DNA of 64,000 nt from Candidatus Phelpsiimicrobium noxiivivens. GTDB lineage: Bacteria; Omnitrophota; Gorgyraeia; Velamenicoccales; Velamenicoccaceae. Positions within the stretch are counted from its first letter, which is position 1. The number at the start of each line of letters is the position of its first letter. The stretch spans positions 27,922 to 91,921 of the forward strand of contig MNVR01000021.1 of NCBI GenBank assembly GCA_001873995.1, written 5' to 3'. The notes under the pieces are model-generated. The model was not told the origin of the DNA, ran no database searches, and worked only from the letters and a program-made list of their open reading frames with translations. Position numbers and translations under genes: made by a program. Positions 39,043-48,718 of the stretch are shown here, piece after piece.

Positions 39043-40854
39043 GTGCCTACAGAAAAAAAGCGTTGGCTTCAGGATTATAGGGACTTGTTCGAGTTTACGC
39101 GGCCGCACCTAAGGCTTTTGATAGTTGCGGTGGCCGCTATGCTCTTTTCAACTATTTTTGACGGCGTTTCCATGGGTATGATAGTACCGTTTTCTGATAA
39201 GATACTGTCTAACGGCAAGATCGTTGTTCCGACAAAACTTCCCATATTTATAGAGAGTTTCATCACCCAGGTCAATGATATGCCCCAGCTGTCTCTTCTG
39301 TATTGGATGGCTGGTTTTCTTATAGTTTTATTTCTTTTTAAGGGATTTTTTTCATATATGCAGGCGTCACTTATGTCTGATGTCGGCCAAAGGGTTATGC
39401 GGGATATCCGCTCCAAGCTTTATGGAAAATTTCAAAGCTTAGACCTTGAGTATTTTTCAAGAAAACGCAGCGGTGAGCTTATATCTAGGATCACTAATGA
39501 CGTAGGCATGGTAGAAAACGCGGTTTCCTACGGTTTTACGGATCTTGTATATCAGACGTTCCAGATCATCTTATTTTCAATTATCGTGGTCTTTATTTAT
39601 TGGAAGCTGGCCATTGTGGCGCTTATGATGATCCCATTTATCTCTATACCTATCGTGCTTGTTGGCAGAAAACTCCGAAAGATCAGCAAGTCCACTCAGG
39701 AGAAGATAGCGGACATCAATTCTTTGCTCTATGAGACCATCTCCGGAGTTCGGATAGTGCGCGCTTTTAGCGCTGAGAGCTATGAAGTCTCAAAATTTAT
39801 AAAACAGAACCAGGAATATTATAAATTAAACATGAAATCCATAAAGAGGACATTAGCCTTAGGCCCTGCTACGGAATTTATCGGCGTTATCGGCGGCGTT
39901 TTTATTCTGCTCTATATCGGCCGTCAGGTGATCAGCGGGACTATTTCATTCGGTATTTTTGGATTGTTTTTGGGGTCTGTTATGATGTTAATAAGGCCTT
40001 TTAAGAAATTGAGCGCCGTGAGCGCCATTATGCAAAAGGCCTTTGCCGCGTCAACCAGGATCTATGAAGTCCTTGAGTTGCAGCCTAAGATAAAGGATGA
40101 CCTTTTGGCATGGTCTCTGCCTGATATAAAGGATGGCGTGGAAATGAAGGACATATGGTTCAAATATGAAGAGGCTGATGTCCTTAAAGGAATAAATTTA
40201 AAATGCCGGCGCGGAGAGGTGCTAGCTATTGTGGGCCCCAGCGGAGTCGGAAAAAGCACCCTTGTGGACCTTATCCCGCGTTTTTATGACCCTCAGAAGG
40301 GCGTAGTACTTGTAGACGGCAGGGATATGCGCACTTTTAACATAAGATCGCTTAGACGGCACATCGCTATGGTGACCCAGGAGACTATTCTTTTTAATGA
40401 TACTGTAAAGGATAATATCGCGTATGGCAAGAGGGACGCGAGTTTTGAAGAGATCGTTGAGGCGGCTAAAAAAGCGAACGCGCATGAGTTTATCCTGAAC
40501 CTGCCTCAAGGTTACGATACGTTCATCGGCGATCGTGGAGTTAAGCTTTCCGGAGGTGAAAGACAGAGATTGGCCATAGCCAGGGCTATTTTAAAAAATC
40601 CGCCTTTGCTTATTCTTGATGAAGCTACGTCCCAGCTTGATTCTCACTCAGAAAGGCTTGTCCAAGAGGCCTTAAATATACTGATGAAGGGTAGGACCGT
40701 GTTTGTGATAGCCCATAGGCTTTCTACTATTAAAAATGCTTCAAGGATCGTGGTTTTAAGCGAAGGCGGCATTGTTGAAGAGGGTACTCATGAGGAGCTT
40801 TTAAGCCAATCCGGCCTATATAAGCGCCTTTATGACATGCAATTCCAGGCTTAA
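39043..40854 (+). CDS. MsbA-like ABC exporter
   Basis: A 603-residue half-transporter: six transmembrane segments in the first 320 residues, then an ATPase domain with Walker A G-P-S-G-V-G-K-S, signature L-S-G-G-E-R-Q-R and Walker B L-L-I-L-D-E-A-T-S. Next to lpxB it is the likely lipid A flippase, although other lipid or drug exporters share this fold. The start is GTG at 39043 after AAGGAG (39033-39038). Confidence 0.9.
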   Translation: MPTEKKRWLQDYRDLFEFTRPHLRLLIVAVAAMLFSTIFDGVSMGMIVPFSDKILSNGKIVVPTKLPIFIESFITQVNDMPQLSLLYWMAGFLIVLFLFKGFFSYMQASLMSDVGQRVMRDIRSKLYGKFQSLDLEYFSRKRSGELISRITNDVGMVENAVSYGFTDLVYQTFQIILFSIIVVFIYWKLAIVALMMIPFISIPIVLVGRKLRKISKSTQEKIADINSLLYETISGVRIVRAFSAESYEVSKFIKQNQEYYKLNMKSIKRTLALGPATEFIGVIGGVFILLYIGRQVISGTISFGIFGLFLGSVMMLIRPFKKLSAVSAIMQKAFAASTRIYEVLELQPKIKDDLLAWSLPDIKDGVEMKDIWFKYEEADVLKGINLKCRRGEVLAIVGPSGVGKSTLVDLIPRFYDPQKGVVLVDGRDMRTFNIRSLRRHIAMVTQETILFNDTVKDNIAYGKRDASFEEIVEAAKKANAHEFILNLPQGYDTFIGDRGVKLSGGERQRLAIARAILKNPPLLILDEATSQLDSHSERLVQEALNILMKGRTVFVIAHRLSTIKNASRIVVLSEGGIVEEGTHEELLSQSGLYKRLYDMQFQA

Positions 40855-40863
40855 AAATTCTAT

Positions 40864-40891
40864 TTGAAAATGAAGCCCGTTATGTTATATT
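40864..40891 (+). promoter_or_regulatory. Promoter of the rpsB-tsf-pyrH-frr operon
   Basis: TTGAAA (40864-40869), 16-nt spacer, TATATT (40886-40891) with an upstream TG, an extended -10 arrangement. The leader is about 35 nt. Confidence 0.65.
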
Positions 40892-40932
40892 GTGAGGGTT
40901 TCACTTAAAAAAAACGAAAGGAGAAACACACT

Positions 40933-41811
40933 TTGACTACTACAGAATTGATCAAACAGTTATTGGAAGCGGGTGTCCATTTTGGGCATCAGACTAAGAG
41001 ATGGAACCCAAAGATGAGACACTTCATTTTTGGCGAAAAGAGCGGTATTTACATAATTGACCTGGAGAAGACGGAGAAGTTATTGAACGAGGCCAAGGCC
41101 TTTATCTCTGATGTTGCGGCGCAGGGCAAACCCGTTCTCTTTTTGGGGACTAAAAAACAGGCCCAGGAAGTCATAGATGAGGAGGCGAAACGTTGCGGCG
41201 CGTTTTATATCAATCACCGTTGGCTGGGCGGGCTTTTGACCAACTTTCAGACCATTAAAAAGAGCATTAAGCGTTACAAAGAGATAGAACAAATGGAGAA
41301 GGACGGCATTTTTAATTCTCTTACCAAGAAAGAGATAGCATCACTTAAAAAAGAGAGGGAGAAGCTTCTTAAAAATCTTTCGGGCGTTATTGAGATGGAT
41401 AGGCTCCCCGGAGTTATTTTTATTATTGATTCAAAAAAAGAAGAAACGGCGGTGCTTGAGGCAAAGAAACTTAATATTCCCATAATCGCGCTCATTGACA
41501 CCAACTGTGACCCAGACCTGATAAATTATCCTATCCCGGGCAATGACGACGCGATAAAATCCATCAAGCTTATCACCGCTTCTATGGCGGATAGCGTTTT
41601 AGACGGCCGTAAGCGTTTTGAAGAAGTCAAATCGGTCATGAAGGAATTAAAAGATAAAGATGACAGCGAAAATGAAGAGGAAGAAGTTTTTGTGGCCCCT
41701 GAGATAGAAGAAGAGGCTATTAAAAAACTCGCGCTTGATAAAGAAGGGGCCGAAAAAGAAAAAGCCACGCGGCTGAAAAAGCCCCGCGTCGGAGGAAAGG
41801 ATAAGGATTAA
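40933..41811 (+). CDS. rpsB: Ribosomal protein uS2
   Basis: A 292-residue uS2 with [13 protein letters not shown] near residue 16 and the [13 protein letters not shown] motif around 195. The C-terminal 65 residues are an acidic then basic low-complexity extension. The start is TTG at 40933, 9 nt after AAAGGAG; no ATG or GTG lies at a better position, and rare starts can limit expression. It heads the conserved rpsB-tsf-pyrH-frr operon. Confidence 0.94.
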   Translation: MTTTELIKQLLEAGVHFGHQTKRWNPKMRHFIFGEKSGIYIIDLEKTEKLLNEAKAFISDVAAQGKPVLFLGTKKQAQEVIDEEAKRCGAFYINHRWLGGLLTNFQTIKKSIKRYKEIEQMEKDGIFNSLTKKEIASLKKEREKLLKNLSGVIEMDRLPGVIFIIDSKKEETAVLEAKKLNIPIIALIDTNCDPDLINYPIPGNDDAIKSIKLITASMADSVLDGRKRFEEVKSVMKELKDKDDSENEEEEVFVAPEIEEEAIKKLALDKEGAEKEKATRLKKPRVGGKDKD

Positions 41812-41813
41812 GC

Positions 41814-42353
41814 ATGGCTGTTCCTATTGAGATCATAAAACAACTGAGGGAATTAACATCCGCGTCTGTTTCGGATTGCAAGAAAGCCCTGGATGACGCT
41901 AAGGGCGATATACATAAAGCCTCCGATCTTTTAAAAAAGAGAGGGCTTGAGATAGCTGCTAAAAAGGCGACCCGCGCGGCTAATCAGGGCAGGGTAGAAG
42001 CTTATATACATCATGGCAGCAAGATCGGCGTTTTGGTGGAGGTCAACTCAGAGACGGATTTTGTGGCCAGGAATGAAGAATTTATTCGTTTTACAAAAGA
42101 CGTGGCTATGCAGATAGCTGCCACTGATCCGAGGTATTTGAAGAAAGAGGACGTCCCGTCTGACGCGCTCGCGGACTTAAACGATAAACAGAAGAATGAC
42201 TTTTTTAAGGTTAATTGTCTTTTGAGCCAGCCATTCATAAAAGATGATAAATTGAGCATTGGCGAGTATCTGACGAACATCATCGCAAAGATCGGCGAAA
42301 ATATTGTCGTGCGGCGTTTCTCGCGTTTTAGACTAGGTGAAGATGAAAAGTAA
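41814..42353 (+). CDS. tsf: Elongation factor Ts (short form)
   Basis: A 179-residue EF-Ts: UBA-like N-terminal domain, conserved E-T-D-F-V-A-R-N near residue 80, then only one core subdomain. Short EF-Ts of about 200 residues occurs in several phyla; the E. coli protein has 283. It exchanges nucleotides on EF-Tu. It begins 2 nt after rpsB and overlaps pyrH by 11 nt. Confidence 0.94.
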   Translation: MAVPIEIIKQLRELTSASVSDCKKALDDAKGDIHKASDLLKKRGLEIAAKKATRAANQGRVEAYIHHGSKIGVLVEVNSETDFVARNEEFIRFTKDVAMQIAATDPRYLKKEDVPSDALADLNDKQKNDFFKVNCLLSQPFIKDDKLSIGEYLTNIIAKIGENIVVRRFSRFRLGEDEK

Positions 42354-43062
42354 GCCTGTCTATAAACGCGTAGTCCTAAAATTAAGCGGCGAAGCCCTCC
42401 AGGGTAAACAACCTCATGGTATTGACGCGGCAGTCCTTTTGTCGCTGGCGGCCGAGATCGTTGAGATCCACCGCATGGGTGTTCAAGTGGCTGTTGTCCT
42501 TGGCGGCGGCAATATTTTTCGCGGCCAGTCAGGAACTCATAATTTTAAGATAGAGCGGACCGTCGGTGACTATATGGGGATGTTGGCTACGGTCATAAAC
42601 GGCCTGGCATTTCAGGACGCCCTTGAGAAAAAGGGAGTGCAGACGCGGGTAATGACAGCTATTGATATGCATCAGATAGGCGAGCCATATATACGGCGCA
42701 GGGCCATACGGCATTTAGAAAACGGCCGCATCGTTATTTTTGTCGCAGGCACGGGTAACCCTTACTTTACTACTGACACGGCCGCGGCGCTCCGCGCCAT
42801 GGAGATAAACGCTGACGTAATCTTGAAGGCTACTAAGGTGGATGGCGTTTATACCGCTGATCCATTTAAGGATAAGAACGCCAAAAAATTTAAGGACTTG
42901 AAATATCTGGATGTCTTAAAAAAGGGCTTGAAAGTCATGGATGCCACGGCTGTAAGCCTTTGTATGGACAATCGGCTCCCTATTGTAGTTTTTGGTTTAA
43001 GAAAGCCCGGTAACATAAGGCGCATTATCATGGGAGAAAAGATAGGCACGGTGGTCAACTGA
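42343..43062 (+). CDS. pyrH: UMP kinase
   Basis: A 239-residue bacterial-type UMP kinase with L-K-L-S-G-E-A-L near residue 14, [10 protein letters not shown] around 53 and T-G-N-P-Y-F-T-T-D near 137. The ATG at 42343 overlaps the tsf end; AGGTGA precedes it. Operon position is standard. Confidence 0.95.
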   Translation: MKSKPVYKRVVLKLSGEALQGKQPHGIDAAVLLSLAAEIVEIHRMGVQVAVVLGGGNIFRGQSGTHNFKIERTVGDYMGMLATVINGLAFQDALEKKGVQTRVMTAIDMHQIGEPYIRRRAIRHLENGRIVIFVAGTGNPYFTTDTAAALRAMEINADVILKATKVDGVYTADPFKDKNAKKFKDLKYLDVLKKGLKVMDATAVSLCMDNRLPIVVFGLRKPGNIRRIIMGEKIGTVVN

Positions 43063-43075
43063 TCAGGGGTGAACC

Positions 43076-43636
43076 ATGAACGCGAAAGAAGTTGTTAAGG
43101 AAACAGAAAATAAGATGAAGAAAGCGCTGGAGGCGACTCGCCGCAGCTTTGCCGAGATAAGGACAGGCAGGGCCAGCCCGCACCTCGTGGAAGGCTTGCA
43201 TGTTGATTATTATGGAACACCGACGCTTTTAAAAGCCATAGCGTCTATCACGATACCGGATGCCCGTCTTATCGTTATTCAGCCCTGGGACGCGTCCATT
43301 ATATCCGAGATAGAGAAGGCTATTATTAAATCCAATATCGGTATCACGCCTTTTAATGATGGTAAAGTGATCAGGCTTCAGATACCACAGCTTACGGCAG
43401 AGCGGCGTGAAGAGCTTAAGAAGGTCGTCAAGACCATGGCTGAAGAAGGAAGGATATCTTTGCGCACGATACGCCGCGATTCCAATGAAATTATTAAGAA
43501 ACTTGAGTCTGATAAAGCCATTGCTGAAGATGAACGTTTTAGATCGCAGGATGAAGTGCAGAAGGTTACTGATAAGTGCATTTTAGAATTAGAAAATTTA
43601 TTAAAAGATAAAGAAAAAGAATTGACAGATATGTAG
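43076..43636 (+). CDS. frr: Ribosome recycling factor
   Basis: A 186-residue RRF with the R-T-G-R-A-S-P motif near residue 30, Y-G-x-P-T-x-L around 47 and the R-R-D-x-N-E-I-I segment near 137. It ends the operon. After it, 43637-43741 holds short GAGTT-type repeats but no clear terminator. Confidence 0.95.
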   Translation: MNAKEVVKETENKMKKALEATRRSFAEIRTGRASPHLVEGLHVDYYGTPTLLKAIASITIPDARLIVIQPWDASIISEIEKAIIKSNIGITPFNDGKVIRLQIPQLTAERREELKKVVKTMAEEGRISLRTIRRDSNEIIKKLESDKAIAEDERFRSQDEVQKVTDKCILELENLLKDKEKELTDM

Positions 43637-43741
43637 TTTTACGAGTTACGAGTTCAGCGAGTTCAGCGAGTGATTTTTTAAGAATTTATTTAACTTGTAA
43701 ATTCAAGAACTCGGCAATTCTATAACTTTTGTATTAATTTT

Positions 43742-43814
43742 GGGCCGCTAGCTCATTTGGTAGAGCATCGCCCTTTTAAGGCGAGTGTGCCGCGTTCGAG
43801 CCGCGGGCGGCTCA
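43742..43814 (+). tRNA. tRNA-Lys(TTT)
   Basis: A 73-nt cloverleaf: GGGCCGC/GCGGCTC acceptor, anticodon stem TCGCC/GGCGA, loop CTTTTAA with anticodon TTT. No encoded CCA. Confidence 0.95.
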
Positions 43815-43839
43815 TAAATATTATACGGTAGTAACCGAC

Positions 43840-43863
43840 GCGGACGTGGCGAAATTGGCAGAC
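43840..43863 (+). pseudogene. Truncated tRNA-Leu 5' fragment
   Basis: GCGGACGTGGCGAAATTGGC plus AGAC matches the acceptor 5' strand and D-arm of a tRNA-Leu, but the rest is missing. It lies 8 nt before an intact tRNA-Leu(TAG) whose D-arm is similar but not identical. Confidence 0.6.
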
Positions 43864-43871
43864 AATGATCT

Positions 43872-43955
43872 GCCGCGGTGGCGGAATTGGCATACGCGTT
43901 AGGCTTAGGACCTAATGTCCATAAGGACTTGAGAGTTCAACTCTCTCCCGCGGCA
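43872..43955 (+). tRNA. tRNA-Leu(TAG)
   Basis: An 84-nt type II cloverleaf: GCCGCGG/CCGCGGC acceptor, anticodon stem TTAGG/CCTAA, loop CTTAGGA with anticodon TAG, long variable arm, T-arm GAGAGTTCAACTCTC. Confidence 0.95.
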
Positions 43956-44025
43956 TTAGATATGGGTTCCCCGCCGAAGGCGGGTCTGCCTTTGGTGGAA
44001 ATTCCCTCCGTCCGCAGATTTAAAT

Positions 44026-44098
44026 GCGGGAGTAGCTCAGCTGGTAGAGCGCAACCTTGCCAAGGTTGAAGTCACGGGTTCGAATCCCGCCTCCCGCT
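44026..44098 (+). tRNA. tRNA-Gly(GCC)
   Basis: A 73-nt cloverleaf: GCGGGAG/CTCCCGC acceptor, anticodon stem CAACC/GGTTG, loop TTGCCAA with anticodon GCC, discriminator T. Confidence 0.95.
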
Positions 44099-44190
44099 TA
44101 AATTTTTGAAAACCGCATGGCGAGCGTCCTGGCGAGTGGGGTTATTTCTTATTTTAACTACAATATAAATTTAACAGGAGGGTGTGATAA

Positions 44191-44661
44191 ATGAAGATTA
44201 TGGAGTTTCTTTCGGAGGACGCCATATCGGTTGATCTCAAGAGTATTAATAAGGCCGATGGCATCAAGGAGCTGGTAGATCTTTTGATCAGCGCCGATGA
44301 GGTTGATAAAAAAGATAAATCTAAATTGGTAGAACTCCTTTTGGCCAGAGAGTCCCTGGGGTCTACTGCCATAGGCCATAATGTTGGCATTCCGCACGCT
44401 AAGGCTGATTGTATCAAGAAGCTGGTAGGCGCGTTCGGATTGTCAAGAAAAGGCGTGGATTTTGATTCTCTGGATGGAGAACCGGTCTACATCTTTTTTC
44501 TTTTGCTGGCTCCCCAGGATTCGGCTGGCCCGCACTTGAAGGCATTGGCCAGGATATCGCGCCTTATCAAGGACAAATATTTTCGCGACACGCTGCGGCA
44601 ATCAAAAGATAAGAAAGACGTAGCGCGCGTGATCAGGGTAGAAGATGATAAAAAAATATAA
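44191..44661 (+). CDS. PTS EIIA (PtsN/fructose-type) protein
   Basis: A 156-residue EIIA domain with phospho-accepting H69 in G-I-P-H-A-K. No IIB or IIC domain is present here or nearby. It overlaps the YvcK-like gene and is followed by HPr and EI, so it probably ends a regulatory phosphorelay comparable to PTS-Ntr. AGGAGG precedes the ATG at 44191; an internal ATG at 44200 is less favoured. Confidence 0.9.
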   Translation: MKIMEFLSEDAISVDLKSINKADGIKELVDLLISADEVDKKDKSKLVELLLARESLGSTAIGHNVGIPHAKADCIKKLVGAFGLSRKGVDFDSLDGEPVYIFFLLLAPQDSAGPHLKALARISRLIKDKYFRDTLRQSKDKKDVARVIRVEDDKKI

Positions 44662-45913
44662 ATTGAAAACTTTTTTTAAATGGTTTTATCCAGGTATGCG
44701 CGTTAAGCGCTGGGCGTTATTATCGCTTTTGGGTATTGTTTTGATAATGATGGGCGTTTTCGGTATGACAAGGATACCAAGCGATCTTTCTCTTGTTGTT
44801 ACTTACGTTTATTTTACCAATGTTATTATCGGCATTATTCTGATCATTTTAGGTTTCAAGAATATGATGGTATCGGTCGTGACTTTGCTTCTGCCGCATA
44901 AGGAAGGGCACCTTATTGACATAATGTATCAGAAAAGGTTCTTAGAGCACGGCCCAAAGATCGTAGTTATCGGAGGAGGCACAGGCCTGTCTGTCCTTTT
45001 ACATGGTATTAAGGAATATACTTCTAATATCACTGCGGTAGTCACCGTTGCGGATGACGGCGGAAGCTCAGGGAGGCTGCGCCAGCAATTTGATATTGTG
45101 GCTCCCGGAGATATTCGCAACTGTTTAGTTGCTTTGGCTGCTGACGAAACAATGATGCGCGAGCTTTTTCAATACCGCTTTAAAAAGGAGACGGAGTTCA
45201 GCGGGCATAGTTTTGGCAATCTTTTTCTCACCGCGATGACGCAAGTGACCGGTGATTTTGAAAAGGCTATTAAGGAGTCAAGCAAAGTTTTGTCTATCCG
45301 TGGGCGCGTCTTGCCTTCAACTTTAGATAAGGTGACTTTAGTCGCTGAGCATAAAGACGGCCGCGTGACAGAAGGAGAGGCCCAGATACCCAAGGCAGGC
45401 TCGCCTATAGCCAAGATTTTTATAAAGCCGCAAGACGCCTCAGCCGCTCCTGACGCTGTTAAGGCGATCCGTGAGGCGGAACTGATCATTTTAGGGCCGG
45501 GGAGCCTTTATACGAGTATTATACCTAATCTTTTGATCAAAGATATACGTGACGCCGTTGTTGAGTCCCAGGTATCTAAGATCTATGTGTGCAATATCAT
45601 GACGCAGCCTGGTGAGACTGACCGTTTCAAGGCGTCTGATCATATTAAGGAATTGGTTACCCACACGCATCCAAAGATCGTGGATGCCTGTGTTGTTAAC
45701 ATAGGCAGGATATCAACTGCCATGCTTGAAAAATATTCAAAAGAGGATTCTATTCCCGTGGAAGCTGATTCTCAGACAATCAAGGATTTCGGATACGGCG
45801 TCATTGAAGATGATCTGGTAAGCGCTACGGACTTGGTGCGGCACGACGCTAACAAATTGGCCAGGATAATAGCGAATCTGCTGAATTTAGAAAAACGCGG
45901 CGGGAAGAAATAG
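44645..45913 (+). CDS. YvcK/GlmR-like protein with N-terminal membrane segments
   Basis: A 422-residue protein: two hydrophobic segments (about 22-42 and 55-80), then a CofD/YvcK domain beginning I-G-G-G-T-G-L-S near residue 109 and D-D-G-G-S-S-G-R-L around 137. YvcK (GlmR) binds UDP-sugars and adjusts carbon flux to cell-envelope precursors in Firmicutes. Here it is anchored to the membrane and encoded between EIIA and HPr, which suggests regulation by the phosphorelay (inference). Confidence 0.87.
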   Translation: MIKKYKLKTFFKWFYPGMRVKRWALLSLLGIVLIMMGVFGMTRIPSDLSLVVTYVYFTNVIIGIILIILGFKNMMVSVVTLLLPHKEGHLIDIMYQKRFLEHGPKIVVIGGGTGLSVLLHGIKEYTSNITAVVTVADDGGSSGRLRQQFDIVAPGDIRNCLVALAADETMMRELFQYRFKKETEFSGHSFGNLFLTAMTQVTGDFEKAIKESSKVLSIRGRVLPSTLDKVTLVAEHKDGRVTEGEAQIPKAGSPIAKIFIKPQDASAAPDAVKAIREAELIILGPGSLYTSIIPNLLIKDIRDAVVESQVSKIYVCNIMTQPGETDRFKASDHIKELVTHTHPKIVDACVVNIGRISTAMLEKYSKEDSIPVEADSQTIKDFGYGVIEDDLVSATDLVRHDANKLARIIANLLNLEKRGGKK

Positions 45914-45925
45914 CGCTCTCAAAAA

Positions 45926-46192
45926 ATGCTTAAACGGATCGAAAAAAAGGTCATAGTTAAAAATAAACAAGGGCTCCACGCCAGGCCCGCGGCTTTGTTC
46001 GTGCAGATAGCCAATAGGTTTGATTCAGTCATCAAGGTGCTTAAAGATGATCAGGTGGTAAACGGTAAATCTATAATGGGTATCCTTATGCTGGCCGCGG
46101 AAAGAGACAGCGAGGTCATTCTTGTTGCTGAGGGCACAGACAGCGAGGAAGCCATAGTTGAGTTAGAAAGATTATTAAATTCAGATGAATGA
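45926..46192 (+). CDS. ptsH: Phosphocarrier protein HPr
   Basis: An 88-residue HPr with phospho-accepting H18 in G-L-H-A-R-P-A-A and S49 in N-G-K-S-I-M-G, the position phosphorylated by HPr kinase in Firmicutes. No hprK is in the window. It overlaps ptsI by 8 nt. Confidence 0.95.
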   Translation: MLKRIEKKVIVKNKQGLHARPAALFVQIANRFDSVIKVLKDDQVVNGKSIMGILMLAAERDSEVILVAEGTDSEEAIVELERLLNSDE

Positions 46193-47942
46193 GATCATAT
46201 TAAAAGGTATACCGGCGGCTCCGGGCATAGTTGTAGGTAAGGCGTATATCTACGGCAGGGAAGACCTTCTCGTGGAAAGGCACCCTATTATCGAAGACCA
46301 GGTGCCTCTGGAGATATCGCGCTTTGAAGACGCGCTTATACAGACGCGTCAGGAGATCATAGCGCTGCAGAAAAAAATATCTCAGGAGATGGGTTCTGAG
46401 CATGGGGAGATCTTTGACGCGCATTTGTTGGTCTTAGAAGACCGCATGCTTATTGAAGAGGTTATCTCTAAAGTTAAAAAAGACAAGGCCTCCGTGGATT
46501 TTGTTTTTTCTGAAGTCTTAAAAAGATACGCGGGCGTCTTTTCCAGGATAGAGGATGAATATTTAAAAGAGCGCATAAGTGATATTAATGACGTGGGACG
46601 GCGCATCCTGCGCAATCTTTTAGGAAGGAAAAGAAAAGGCTTAGCCGATCTTGAGGATAGGGTCATTGTTATCGCTCATGACCTTTCGCCGTCTGATACG
46701 GCTACGATGCACAAGAATAATGTCATTGGTTTTGTCACGGATATAGGCGGCAAGACATCGCATACGGCCATTATGGCCAAGTCTCTTGAGATCCCCGCGG
46801 TAGTCGGCCTTGAAGTCGGCACTGAAAAAATAAAGAACGAAGACGTGGTTATTGTGGACGGTTCTTCCGGCATTGTTATCGTTTCGCCCGACCCCGAAAC
46901 TTTAAAGAAATATGAGGTGCAGGAACAGAAGAACAAGGGCGTCTTAGATAACCTCGTCGCGTTAAAAGACCTTCCGGCGCAAACATTAGACGGAAAGCTT
47001 GTAACGCTCGCGGCCAATATTGAGTTTCCCGAAGAGGTTCCCTCAGTGCTCCTGCACGGCGCCGACGGCGTGGGCTTATACAGAACGGAATTTTTTTACA
47101 TGAATAGAACAGACCTGCCTACGGAAGACGAGCAGTATGATGCTTATAAGAACTTGGCAGTCACTTTTAAAGATAAGCCCGTTATTGTGCGCACCCTTGA
47201 CTTAGGCGGAGATAAGTTTATTTCTACGTTTAATCTGCCTAAAGAGATGTCGCCTTTTATGGGTTGGCGCGCCATACGTTTTTGTATCGCGCGGCCCGAT
47301 ATTTTTAAGACGCAATTGCGCGCGATTCTGCGGGCGTCCGCTCATGGTAACCTTAAGATAATGTTCCCCATGATCTCTGGCGTAGAGGAATTAAGGCGCG
47401 CCAAGGCGATATTAGAAGAGGCTAAGGCAGAGCTAAGGGATAGGCATGTCCCTTACAATGCCACGCTTGAAGTAGGCGCGATGATAGAAGTCCCGTCTGC
47501 CGCTTTAACGAGTGACATCCTTGCTCATGAGGTATCTTTTTTCAGCATAGGGACAAATGACCTTATCCAATACTCTTTGGCTGTGGATAGGACAAACGAA
47601 AAAATAGCCTATCTTTATGAACCGACGCATCCGGCGGTCATTCGCCTGATAAAGAGCGTTATTGAAGCGGGCCACAAGTCTAATATCTGGGTTGGGATGT
47701 GCGGAGAAATGTCCGGCGATCCGTTTTTGGCAGTCCTTCTCTTGGGGCTGGGTTTAGATGAGCTTAGTATGCCGTCAGTCTCTATACCTGAGATAAAACA
47801 CGTGATCCGCAGCGTTACTTTAGCGCAGGCAAAACTGATAGCCGATGAAGCGTTGACGCTTTCTACGGGCGCTGAAGTAGAGAATTTTATAAATAAAAAA
47901 CTGAGAGACATTTTGCCCGGCCTTTCCGGGGATCAAGCTTGA
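46185..47942 (+). CDS. ptsI: PTS enzyme I (phosphoenolpyruvate-protein phosphotransferase)
   Basis: A 585-residue enzyme I. Phospho-His in G-G-K-T-S-H-T-A-I-M near residue 190, PEP-binding segment G-L-Y-R-T-E-F near 290 and catalytic C in M-C-G-E-M-S-G near 500. It takes phosphate from PEP and passes it to HPr. There is no GAF domain, unlike the PtsP of proteobacterial PTS-Ntr. The stop shares bases with the ATG of the next gene. Confidence 0.95.
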   Translation: MNEIILKGIPAAPGIVVGKAYIYGREDLLVERHPIIEDQVPLEISRFEDALIQTRQEIIALQKKISQEMGSEHGEIFDAHLLVLEDRMLIEEVISKVKKDKASVDFVFSEVLKRYAGVFSRIEDEYLKERISDINDVGRRILRNLLGRKRKGLADLEDRVIVIAHDLSPSDTATMHKNNVIGFVTDIGGKTSHTAIMAKSLEIPAVVGLEVGTEKIKNEDVVIVDGSSGIVIVSPDPETLKKYEVQEQKNKGVLDNLVALKDLPAQTLDGKLVTLAANIEFPEEVPSVLLHGADGVGLYRTEFFYMNRTDLPTEDEQYDAYKNLAVTFKDKPVIVRTLDLGGDKFISTFNLPKEMSPFMGWRAIRFCIARPDIFKTQLRAILRASAHGNLKIMFPMISGVEELRRAKAILEEAKAELRDRHVPYNATLEVGAMIEVPSAALTSDILAHEVSFFSIGTNDLIQYSLAVDRTNEKIAYLYEPTHPAVIRLIKSVIEAGHKSNIWVGMCGEMSGDPFLAVLLLGLGLDELSMPSVSIPEIKHVIRSVTLAQAKLIADEALTLSTGAEVENFINKKLRDILPGLSGDQA

Positions 47943-48706
47943 TGGAAAAGCGCAAGAACATAAAAGCTATAATTTTAGCGGCGGGGTATGCCACTCGCCT
48001 TTATCCGCTTACGCTTAATATTCCTAAACCGCTTTTAAGGATAACGCGCTCAAAGACGGTTGTTGATTTTATCGTAGATGACCTGCAGGCGTGCGGGTTG
48101 GTCAAAGAGGCCATAATCGTCACCAATAAGAAGTTTTACGGTGATTTTTTAAAATGGTCAAAGGCCTGTTCAAAAAATATTGAGGTTAGCATTGTCAATG
48201 ACGGCACCAGCTCTAATGAAGATAGATTAGGGGCTATCGGGGATATTTATTTCGCCGTCAAAAAAAAGAAGATATCCTGCGATACGATCGTGATAGGGGG
48301 AGATAATCTTTTTGACAAAGGTTTTTCTAATTTTTTTAAATTCGCTTTAGATAAAAAACCATTTGCCTCGCTGGGGTTATTTGATATACGCGATAAGATG
48401 GAAGCCACGCGGTTTGGCGTTGTGAGCGTGGATCAGTCTTCTTGCGTGTCGTCTTTTGAAGAAAAGCCGCTGAAACCTAAGTCTACGCTGGTGGCTACGT
48501 GCTTGTATTATTTTCCGCTGGAGACACTCTCGCTTTTGGAGAAATACATTCATGACCCTAAGACTTCCAAAGACGCCCCGGGTAATTATATACGATGGCT
48601 GTTAGGGCAAGACAGGGCCTATGGTTTTACGCTGTCAAAAGGGCATTGGCACGACATCGGGCATTTTGAGTCTTATAAAGAGGTAGTAGCGCAGTTTAAC
48701 AGGTAG
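47942..48706 (+). CDS. Sugar-phosphate nucleotidyltransferase
   Basis: A 254-residue GT-A nucleotidyltransferase with L-A-A-G-Y-A-T-R-L-Y-P-L-T near residue 12 and I-G-G-D-N-L-F around 120, resembling glucose-1-phosphate thymidylyltransferases. The exact sugar and base are not predictable. It overlaps the ptsI stop (TGATG). Together with YvcK this locus links PEP phosphorylation to activated-sugar supply. Confidence 0.85.
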   Translation: MEKRKNIKAIILAAGYATRLYPLTLNIPKPLLRITRSKTVVDFIVDDLQACGLVKEAIIVTNKKFYGDFLKWSKACSKNIEVSIVNDGTSSNEDRLGAIGDIYFAVKKKKISCDTIVIGGDNLFDKGFSNFFKFALDKKPFASLGLFDIRDKMEATRFGVVSVDQSSCVSSFEEKPLKPKSTLVATCLYYFPLETLSLLEKYIHDPKTSKDAPGNYIRWLLGQDRAYGFTLSKGHWHDIGHFESYKEVVAQFNR

Positions 48707-48718
48707 GCAAGGATTGAT

